Shown: piece by piece, positions 1-5,755 of the stretch
Numbering within the stretch: the stretch's first letter is position 1
Layout of the letters: each line of letters begins with the position of its first letter
From: an uncultured Prevotellaceae bacterium
GTDB lineage: Bacteria > Bacteroidota > Bacteroidia > Bacteroidales > Bacteroidaceae
NCBI GenBank assembly: GCA_946413885.1
Contig: CAMKMK010000123.1
Span: 1 to 6,810, forward strand
Direction: 5' to 3'
DNA length: 6,810 nucleotides
Notes under the pieces: generated by a model
The model's input: only the letters and a program-made list of their open reading frames with translations
Databases searched by the model: none
What the model was told of the DNA's origin: nothing
Translations under genes and position numbers: made by a program

Positions 1-305
1 CGGAGACGAATGGCATTGCATCCCAGTTCTTTCATGACTGCTGTACATTCTTTGGGTTCACGGCTGGAAAAACCGTAAAATTTATGACCTTTGTCTTCCA
101 TTTGGGTACACCAGCTGATATCAGCTCCCTTGGCCAATTCTTTGGTTTTTTCAGGATTGTCCACTGGTTTGTTAGGGTCATCCTCAGGATTGGTTGGTTC
201 TGTCTGTTCTTTTTCGGGATCAGGCTTGATAGGCTCATCGTCTCCACATGAAACAAGCCCCATGCAGACTACACTTGCTAAAAGGAAATATTTCAGTTTC
301 ATCAT
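1..305 (-). CDS. GH53 endo-beta-1,4-galactanase-family lipoprotein, N-terminal part (cut by the window edge)
   Basis: This is the first 101 codons of a minus-strand gene; the rest lies left of the window. The protein starts MMKLKYF, has a hydrophobic signal segment and a lipobox LVSC with the lipidated cysteine at residue 20. GDDE follows directly, an acidic patch of the kind that sends Bacteroidetes lipoproteins to the cell surface. Residues about 24-57 form a Pro/Glu/Asp-rich linker with several PE/NP/KP steps. The catalytic domain begins at about 59 with KGADISWCTQMEDKG and continues to KELGCNAIRLR. This matches the conserved opening of GH53 (GADxSW..., then LKxLGxNxIRLR). GH53 enzymes cut beta-1,4-galactan, such as the side chains of pectic rhamnogalacturonan I. 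The catalytic glutamates are not in the window, so activity cannot be judged. Two tandem ATGs (305 and 302) are both possible starts. The gene is divergent from the GH13 operon. Family call is fairly sure; surface location is inferred. Confidence 0.85.
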   Translation of the reverse strand, partial: MMKLKYFLLASVVCMGLVSCGDDEPIKPDPEKEQTEPTNPEDDPNKPVDNPEKTKELAKGADISWCTQMEDKGHKFYGFSSREPKECTAVMKELGCNAIRL

Positions 306-324
306 TTTAGTTTTTATCTAAGGA

Positions 325-354
325 CAAAGATAGACAAATATTCTGAGATGCGAA
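325..354 (-). promoter_or_regulatory. Candidate Bacteroidetes-type promoter for the GH53 gene
   Basis: Read on the minus strand, bases 332-325 are TATCTTTG, a full match to the Bacteroidetes -7 consensus TAnnTTTG. Bases 354-351 read TTCG, a 3-of-4 match to the -33 element TTTG, with an 18-base spacer. Transcription would start near 318-320, giving a short leader of about 15 bases before the ATG at 305. The consensus is established for Bacteroides; its use here is inferred. Confidence 0.45.
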
Positions 355-384
355 AGGGAAGAGTATCAAAAAGCAGATAAAAAG

Positions 385-403
385 GCAATCTACAAACGAT
401 TGC
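385..403. repeat. Perfect 6-bp inverted repeat between the divergent promoters (candidate operator)
   Basis: GCAATC (385-390), a 7-base spacer TACAAAC, then GATTGC (398-403) form a perfect dyad. It lies between the -33 boxes of the two divergent candidate promoters, about 30 bases from each. The position suits a shared regulator's operator, but a 6-bp dyad in AT-rich DNA can arise by chance. No regulator gene is in the window to link to it. Confidence 0.3.
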
Positions 404-436
404 ATGAAGTTAGTTCTCACAAATTGTCATATAGAC

Positions 437-467
437 TTCGTTCGCAAAAGATTTTTTTGTATATTTG
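437..467 (+). promoter_or_regulatory. Candidate Bacteroidetes-type promoter for the GH13-GH5-six-hairpin-GH78 operon
   Basis: TATATTTG at 460-467 is a full match to the Bacteroidetes -7 consensus TAnnTTTG. TTCG at 437-440, 19 bases upstream, matches the -33 TTTG at 3 of 4 positions. The start of transcription would fall at about 473-476, some 20 bases before the ATG at 496. An open frame upstream of that ATG overlaps this promoter, which supports 496 as the true start. No comparable promoter is visible in the later intergenic gaps, so this one probably drives the whole operon. Confidence 0.5.
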
Positions 468-474
468 TGACAAA
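464..474. repeat. Short palindrome overlapping the -7 box and predicted start of transcription
   Basis: TTTGTGACAAA is a perfect 5-bp dyad around a central G. It covers the end of the -7 element and the expected start of transcription, a position where a bound protein would block RNA polymerase. It is short and does not extend further, so it may be chance. Confidence 0.2.
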
Positions 475-495
475 CTTATAAAAAAGAATATTTCA

Positions 496-2379
496 ATGAA
501 ACTGAATAAGATAATAGTTATTATGCTGATGTCGACTGCTACGCTGATGTCATTTGGTGCGAATAAATCTGTTTTCAAGATAGATAAGATAGAACCTGAA
601 TTCTGGTACACCGGAATGAAGGAAACCCAACTTCAACTTATGGTTTATGGCCCTCATATAGCTGAGGCAGGTTTCATTTTAGGTTCCTACGAGGGAGTTA
701 CCTTGCAGAAAGTAGTCAAGTTGGATAGTCCCAATTATCTGTTAATCTATCTCAATGTAGATCACAATGCTCAACCTGGCACTCTTCAGTTCATTTTCAG
801 CAACAAGAAAGGCAAGAAAACCTCAATGAATTACGAATTAAAGAAACGAGAGAAGGCTGGTTTAGACCGTTATGGATTCAGTGCCAGTGATGTTCTTTAC
901 ATGTTGATGCCTGACCGTTTTGCCAGAGGAAAGAACCTGACCGAGCCTTTGCCTGATATGCAACCTTATGTGGTGGATCGCAGTAAACCAAGCCTCCGTC
1001 ATGGAGGCGATTTGGAGGGTATCCGTCAGCACTTGGATTATTTTACTGATTTGGGCGTGACAGCCCTTTGGTTGACTCCTGTCTTGGAGAACAACTCTCC
1101 CGACCGCAACAATAGACAGAGCACATATCATGGGTATGCCACCACAAATTATTATCGTGTTGATCCTCGTTTCGGCACCAACGAAGAATACAGACAACTT
1201 GTGGATGAATGTCACGAAAAAGGTTTGAAACTGGTGATGGACATGATATTCAATCATTGTGGATATGAGCATCCTTGGAACTTGGATCGTCCCAGTAATG
1301 ACTGGTTCAATGTGCCAGAGGATGGCTCTTACCTGCAAACCAGCTACAAACTTACTCCTATTTTGGATCCTTATGCCAGTAAGACTGATTACAACCAAAC
1401 TACTCTTGGATGGTTTGTTCATTCTATGCCTGATTTGAACCAGAAGAATCCCCATGTGTTGCGTTATCTTATTCAGAACAGTAAATGGTGGATTGAGACT
1501 GTAGGAATTGATGGAATCCGGATGGATACCTATCCCTATGCTGACCGTCAGGCTATGTCTGACTGGATGAGAGAATTGCTTGACGAGTATCCCAACTTCA
1601 ATGTGGTGGGTGAGACGTGGGTGAATGAGCCTGCTTATACTGCCTCATGGCAAAAAGATAGTCCCAACGCTCAGATCAACAGTTATTTGCCTACCGTTAT
1701 GGACTTCAGATTCTTTGATTGCATTTCTTCAGCTTCTAATGAACAGACCGATGGATGGGGGAATGGTCTGAATCGTATATACAATAGTTTTGCCTATGAT
1801 TTTCTTTATGCGGATCCTCTTCATGTGATGGCATTCATAGAGAATCATGATACTGACCGTTTCCTGAGGAATGGTCAGAATGTGCCTATGCTGAAACAGG
1901 CATTAACTATCTTGTTGACCACACGTCGTATTCCTCAACTCTATTATGGAACTGAGGTGTTGATGAACGGAACCAAGGAAATGACTGATGGAAATGTGCG
2001 CAAAGATTTCCCTGGTGGATGGCCAGAAGATAGTCATAATGCTTTTACGAAGGAAGGTCGAACCGATGCTGAACAGGACATGTTTGCTTGGCTTAGCAAA
2101 ATTTTGCATTGGCGTCAGAATTGTGATGCTATCACAAAGGGTACGATGATTCATTTCTGTCCTGTGAATGGCTGTTACGTTTATGCCCGTCAGTATGAAG
2201 GTAAGACTGTGTTGATCATTTTGAACGGGACTGACAAGGAGCAAACTTTACCTTTGAAACATTATGCTGAGATAATTGGGAGCAAAAGCAATGCTATGGA
2301 TTTGACCAGCCAAAAGAATTTCGATTTGCAAAATAATTTGAAGCTTTCACCTCGTGAATCTTTGATATTACCACTTTGA
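496..2379 (+). CDS. SusA/neopullulanase-like GH13 alpha-glucan hydrolase, periplasmic
   Basis: The 627-residue protein is close to the length of SusA-type neopullulanases. It has a type I signal peptide (cleavage near residue 22, after SFGA), so it is probably periplasmic. Residues about 26-115 resemble the beta-sandwich N-domain of cyclomaltodextrinase-like GH13 enzymes, and about 130-540 form the GH13 barrel. All four classic regions are present: DMIFNH (249-254), GIRMD with nucleophile Asp344, VGETW with acid/base Glu373, and ENHD with transition-state Asp452. HGGDLEGI (169-176) and YHGYATTNYY (211-220) are also typical. A C-terminal beta domain runs from about 545 to the end. Expected role: hydrolysis of alpha-1,4 (perhaps alpha-1,6) glucosidic bonds in malto-oligosaccharides or pullulan. 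An in-frame ATG at 400 would add 32 residues, but that stretch covers the promoter and would bury the signal peptide, so I chose 496. No clear Shine-Dalgarno sequence, only an A-rich leader. It appears intact and is the first gene of the operon. Exact linkage preference is not readable from sequence. Confidence 0.93.
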   Translation: MKLNKIIVIMLMSTATLMSFGANKSVFKIDKIEPEFWYTGMKETQLQLMVYGPHIAEAGFILGSYEGVTLQKVVKLDSPNYLLIYLNVDHNAQPGTLQFIFSNKKGKKTSMNYELKKREKAGLDRYGFSASDVLYMLMPDRFARGKNLTEPLPDMQPYVVDRSKPSLRHGGDLEGIRQHLDYFTDLGVTALWLTPVLENNSPDRNNRQSTYHGYATTNYYRVDPRFGTNEEYRQLVDECHEKGLKLVMDMIFNHCGYEHPWNLDRPSNDWFNVPEDGSYLQTSYKLTPILDPYASKTDYNQTTLGWFVHSMPDLNQKNPHVLRYLIQNSKWWIETVGIDGIRMDTYPYADRQAMSDWMRELLDEYPNFNVVGETWVNEPAYTASWQKDSPNAQINSYLPTVMDFRFFDCISSASNEQTDGWGNGLNRIYNSFAYDFLYADPLHVMAFIENHDTDRFLRNGQNVPMLKQALTILLTTRRIPQLYYGTEVLMNGTKEMTDGNVRKDFPGGWPEDSHNAFTKEGRTDAEQDMFAWLSKILHWRQNCDAITKGTMIHFCPVNGCYVYARQYEGKTVLIILNGTDKEQTLPLKHYAEIIGSKSNAMDLTSQKNFDLQNNLKLSPRESLILPL

Positions 2380-2411
2380 TTTGTACTAATGAAAGAAAAT
2401 AATGTGAGAAT

Positions 2412-2417
2412 AAGGAG
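2412..2417 (+). promoter_or_regulatory. Strong Shine-Dalgarno sequence ahead of the GH5 gene
   Basis: AAGGAG lies 9 bases before the ATG at 2427, a good match to the anti-Shine-Dalgarno sequence at a normal distance. The other three plus-strand starts here (496, 3692, 5756) have none, as is usual in Bacteroidetes. Confidence 0.6.
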
Positions 2418-2426
2418 AAAAAAGTC

Positions 2427-3674
2427 ATGAAATATACTCATTATTTGTTTCAAGTCTTTGCTTTCAGCTTGATGCTGTGCCTGATGCCTCCTCCCGTCCA
2501 GGCAAAATCAAAATTTCTTCGTGTCGATGGGCAGAACATTGTTCGTCCTGATGGATCCAAACTTCTGATTAAGGGAACCAATTTGGGTAATTGGATGAAT
2601 CCTGAAGGATATATGTTTGGATTTGGAAGAACCAATTCCCCTCATTTCATCGATGAGGCACTTTGTGAATTGGTGGGTCCTGCTCAGGTAAAACTCTTCT
2701 GGAAAGAATTCAAGGACAACTACATCACACAGGAGGACATCCATTTCATTGCCCAAAAGGGAGCCAATACCATCCGTCTGCCATTCCATTACAAACTCTT
2801 TACTGACGAGGATTATATGGGTCTTTCGGATAATAGGATGGAAGGTTTTTCACGTGTGGACAAATTGGTGGAGTGGTGCCGTGCAGAAGGTTTGTACCTT
2901 ATTCTGGACATGCATGATTGTCCTGGGGGGCAAACGGGGGACAACATTGATGACAGTTATGGCTATCCTTGGCTCCTGACTGAAGAAAGTTGCCAAGAGC
3001 AGTTTCTGGAAGTTTGGAAGCGTATAGCCAAACATTACAAGAATGAGCCTGTCATCCTTGGTTATGAGTTGATGAATGAGGCTTTGGCTACCCATTTCGA
3101 TAGCGAGTATAATTATTTGGCACCCTTATTGGACAAACTTTACAAGCGTGGCGTACTCGCTATCCGTGAAGTGGACAGAAATCATATTGTTTTAATCGGC
3201 GGTGCCGCATGGAATTCTCGTTTTGGTGAGATTACTGAATGGGAATACGATGACAATCTGATGTTCACCTGTCATCGTTATGGCGGCGAGCCCACTCCTA
3301 AAGCTATTCAACATTACATTGACACCAAGAACAAGACAAATCGACCCATGTATATGGGGGAGATAGGGCACAACACCAATGGATGGCAAGCTCAGTTTTG
3401 CGAGACGATGGAGAGTAACAACATAGGCTATACTTTTTGGCCATATAAGAAGATTGATGGCAGTTGTATGGTAGGTTACCGTCGCCCTGATGGATGGCAG
3501 CAATTGAAGGACTTTGTTGATGGAGACCGCAATGGTTACAAGGAGATTCGAGAGGCTCGTGCCAAGGTGGGACAACAGGAGGCACGACGTATGCTTCGTG
3601 AGTTACTTCGGAATGTTCTTTTTGCAAATTGTGAGATACAGGAGGATTACATCAAGTCAATGAAATTGAAGTAA
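2427..3674 (+). CDS. GH5 glycoside hydrolase (BglC/cellulase-like), periplasmic
   Basis: This 415-residue protein has a type I signal peptide with likely cleavage after PVQA (residue 26). A single GH5 (beta/alpha)8 barrel follows with no binding module. It opens with LRVDGQNIVRPDG and KGTNLGNW (49-56). Arg117 in NTIRLPF and His163 in LDMHD are conserved GH5 active-site positions. LMNEAL carries the acid/base Glu218, HRY supplies His283 and Tyr285, MGEIGHN carries nucleophile Glu312, and Trp338 in YTFWPYK is the expected aromatic platform. GH5 enzymes are retaining and act on beta-linked glucans, mannans, glycosides and others; the subfamily cannot be told by eye. The opening and the NE/GEIG spacing recall exo-beta-1,3-glucanase/beta-glucosidase types as much as endo-cellulases. 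The last 50 or so residues are highly charged and probably helical. It starts 47 bases after the GH13 stop and ends 17 bases before the next gene, consistent with co-transcription. Confidence 0.9.
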   Translation: MKYTHYLFQVFAFSLMLCLMPPPVQAKSKFLRVDGQNIVRPDGSKLLIKGTNLGNWMNPEGYMFGFGRTNSPHFIDEALCELVGPAQVKLFWKEFKDNYITQEDIHFIAQKGANTIRLPFHYKLFTDEDYMGLSDNRMEGFSRVDKLVEWCRAEGLYLILDMHDCPGGQTGDNIDDSYGYPWLLTEESCQEQFLEVWKRIAKHYKNEPVILGYELMNEALATHFDSEYNYLAPLLDKLYKRGVLAIREVDRNHIVLIGGAAWNSRFGEITEWEYDDNLMFTCHRYGGEPTPKAIQHYIDTKNKTNRPMYMGEIGHNTNGWQAQFCETMESNNIGYTFWPYKKIDGSCMVGYRRPDGWQQLKDFVDGDRNGYKEIREARAKVGQQEARRMLRELLRNVLFANCEIQEDYIKSMKLK

Positions 3675-3691
3675 AAAATTAGACACCAGAT

Positions 3692-5698
3692 ATGAAAATT
3701 AGATTGTGTTTTACAGCTCTCGTGCTGTTATGTGTTTCAACCTTTTGTGAGGCTAAAGATTACCGTTGGGACATTGCTGGACATCATGCTGTGGAGTGGA
3801 ACAGCTTACGTGGTGGTGTTCCTCATGAAGATCACATCGAGATGGCGGGCGAGAAGGTTGCTGTGGTTTATTACTGGGGTGTGGATGCTAATGAGCAATT
3901 CCACGTTAATCGTCATTTAGTGTTTCCTATGCTTCGAACTATACCCAACAATACCCATGCCAGTTGGATGCCTCACTCGGATGTGAATTTTCTGGAGGGC
4001 ATGAGGGCCAACAACCGCTCATTCGGCAAGGAACATGTGAAGAAGGTTACGTTAGATGGCAAGATGACGGTCTTCAGCATTGCCAATGGTGATAACAATG
4101 ACTTTGAGTTGACTCGTGTTTTCTTCCCCAGCACCAAAGAAGCTGCCGTTTGTGAGTCGTATACGTTCAAGAATATTGGTGAGAAGACAGAGAAACTTAT
4201 TGTTCCCTCCATTTATACGGCACGTACAACAAATCCTTCGAATGGCACGCGTGGCAGTTACCGTTTAGTGGCACGCACGGAATTTGGAGAGGATAAAGTA
4301 GTCACCCTGAAGCCAGGCGAAAGCACTACTTTTTATTGCACGATTCAAGCCTATAGTGTAAAGGATGAGAAGGAGTTGTCTTTCGATGTGGCGAATGAGT
4401 TGGCCGCACGTCAAGCTTTCGTGGACGAGGTAACCAGCAAGTTGGATTTCCGATGTCCTGACGATACTCTCAATACCCTTTTTGCCATGTCAAAGATACG
4501 TGGATCGGAAAGTATTTATCGTACTCGTGGCGGTTTGATGCATGGACCTGGTGGCGAGAGTTACTATGCTGCCATTTGGGCCAATGATCAGGCTGAGTAC
4601 ATTTCTCCCTTCTTCCCTTTCCTTGGTTATAAGACGGGAAACGAGAGTGGGCTGAACTGCTGGCGTCTTTTCAAGAAATATATCAATCCTGAATATAAGT
4701 TCATCCCTTGGAGTGTTATTGCTGAAGGTAACGATGTGTATGGACCTTTTGATCGTGGCGACGCAGCCATGATTTCCTATGGAGCCAGCCGATATTGTTT
4801 AGAGATGGGAGACAAGGCTATCACTGAGGAGATATGGCCTTTGATAGAGTGGTGCCTTGAGTACTGTCATCGAAAAATCAACGAGCATGGGGTGGTGGCC
4901 AGTGATGGTGATGAGTTGGAGCATAGGCTTCCCAGTGGTGATGCCAATCTCTGTACCAGCAGCCTTTATTATGACGCCCTCAATAGTGCTGCGTGTCTCT
5001 GCAAGATGATGAGCAAGAGCGTTGAGGCAAAGATTTATCAGAAACAGGCAGCGGAATTGCGTAGGAACCTCGACAATTTCTTCCATGCAACCGTGGAGGG
5101 TTATGATACCTATCGTTACTATGATGGTAACGACCAGTTACGCTCTTGGATATGTATTCCTTTGACCATGGGGATTTATGATAGAGCAGAGGGCACGATC
5201 CAAGCCATGTTCTCTCCCCAGTTGTGGACCGAGAATGGGATGCTTAGTGTTAGTACAGACAAGATTTATTGGGATCGCAGTACGCTGTATGGGTTGCGCG
5301 GAACCTTCGCTGCAGGTTATCCGGACAAGGCTCTTGAATTCCTGCATAAGTTCAGTGCTTTCCGTTTGTTGGGTGAGCATGTGCCTTATGTGATTGAGGC
5401 GTGGCCCGAGGGTGGGCAACGTCATCTTTCTGCTGAAAATGGTCTTTATTGCCGCATCATTACGGAAGGCTTGCTTGGATTCCGTCCTACAGGTTACACG
5501 ACCTTTGATTTGACTCCTCAGATGCCTCATGGCTGGAATACTTATTCGCTGAAGAATATTTATGCATGCTCACCTCATCCTTTCGACATCATTGTGACTC
5601 GTAGAGGAAGTGGCTTGCAAATGACGATAAGTAGGGAAGGGAAGACTTTTAAGACTCTCTCTACCAAACCTGGTAAGAAAATATCAGTGAAAATGTGA
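3692..5698 (+). CDS. Six-hairpin (alpha/alpha)6-barrel glycosidase-like protein, family unassigned
   Basis: The 668-residue protein has a type I signal peptide (cleavage after CEA, residue 21), so it is probably periplasmic. Residues about 22-245 look like a beta-sandwich domain (HHAVEWN, PHEDHIEM, LVFPMLRT). About 250-600 look like an (alpha/alpha)6 barrel, with GGESYYAAIWANDQAEY (287-303), GPFDRGDAAM (351-360), SDGDELEHRLPSGDANL (404-420) and VIEAWPEGGQRHLSAENG (567-584). The tail (GFRPTGYTTFDLTPQMP, then beta strands) resembles the C-terminal beta domain of GH78-like enzymes. Acidic residues placed like catalytic ones are Asp299, Asp357, Asp405/Glu408, Glu569 and Glu582, but which are catalytic is inference. 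The fold suggests an inverting exo-glycosidase related to rhamnosidases, amylo-1,6-glucosidases or trehalases; I cannot name the family or the sugar. It sits between GH5 and GH78 genes with a 17-base gap upstream, so it probably acts on the same glycan. No Shine-Dalgarno sequence is visible. Confidence 0.8.
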   Translation: MKIRLCFTALVLLCVSTFCEAKDYRWDIAGHHAVEWNSLRGGVPHEDHIEMAGEKVAVVYYWGVDANEQFHVNRHLVFPMLRTIPNNTHASWMPHSDVNFLEGMRANNRSFGKEHVKKVTLDGKMTVFSIANGDNNDFELTRVFFPSTKEAAVCESYTFKNIGEKTEKLIVPSIYTARTTNPSNGTRGSYRLVARTEFGEDKVVTLKPGESTTFYCTIQAYSVKDEKELSFDVANELAARQAFVDEVTSKLDFRCPDDTLNTLFAMSKIRGSESIYRTRGGLMHGPGGESYYAAIWANDQAEYISPFFPFLGYKTGNESGLNCWRLFKKYINPEYKFIPWSVIAEGNDVYGPFDRGDAAMISYGASRYCLEMGDKAITEEIWPLIEWCLEYCHRKINEHGVVASDGDELEHRLPSGDANLCTSSLYYDALNSAACLCKMMSKSVEAKIYQKQAAELRRNLDNFFHATVEGYDTYRYYDGNDQLRSWICIPLTMGIYDRAEGTIQAMFSPQLWTENGMLSVSTDKIYWDRSTLYGLRGTFAAGYPDKALEFLHKFSAFRLLGEHVPYVIEAWPEGGQRHLSAENGLYCRIITEGLLGFRPTGYTTFDLTPQMPHGWNTYSLKNIYACSPHPFDIIVTRRGSGLQMTISREGKTFKTLSTKPGKKISVKM

Positions 5699-5706
5699 TT
5701 CGATTG

Positions 5707-5724
5707 CATTTTTCATCAAAAATG
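5707..5724 (+). other. AT-rich hairpin in the gap before the GH78 gene
   Basis: CATTTTT, a 4-base loop CATC, then AAAAATG form a perfect 7-bp stem 9 bases after the stop of the six-hairpin gene. It is AT-rich and not followed by a T run, so it is not a convincing intrinsic terminator. It might instead affect mRNA processing or reduce read-through into the GH78 gene. The rest of the 57-base gap holds no recognisable promoter. Confidence 0.35.
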
Positions 5725-5755
5725 GAATTTAAAAAGACATTAATACCTGACAAAT

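Noticed and set aside
397..405. CGATTGCAT occurs at 397-405 and again at 5701-5709, before the GH78 gene, suggesting a shared regulatory word.
   Set aside because: The core GATTGCAT also occurs inside the GH13 coding region at 1717-1724, and the 5701 copy lacks the inverted-repeat partner. Best explained by chance.
400..495. In-frame upstream ATG at 400 that would extend the GH13 protein by 32 residues.
   Set aside because: The added stretch overlaps the TATATTTG promoter box and would place a polar segment before a normal signal peptide. The ATG at 496 gives a clean signal peptide.
862..1455. A 197-codon open frame on the minus strand.
   Set aside because: It lies wholly inside the GH13 gene, whose plus-strand reading has all catalytic motifs. 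The minus-strand protein has no recognisable domain; it is an antisense shadow.
2509..2520. Possible lipoprotein signal in the GH5 protein because of a cysteine (Cys18) in the signal segment.
   Set aside because: The residues before it (LML) do not form a lipobox, and a standard signal peptidase I site follows at PVQA.
3640..3645. AGGAGG as a ribosome binding site for the six-hairpin gene.
   Set aside because: It is 46 bases before the ATG at 3692, too far to act on it, and is simply part of the GH5 coding sequence.
5707..5724. Intrinsic terminator ending the operon after the six-hairpin gene.
   Set aside because: The stem has almost no GC pairs and no U tract follows, and the GH78 gene continues on the same strand without its own visible promoter. 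I list it only as a hairpin.
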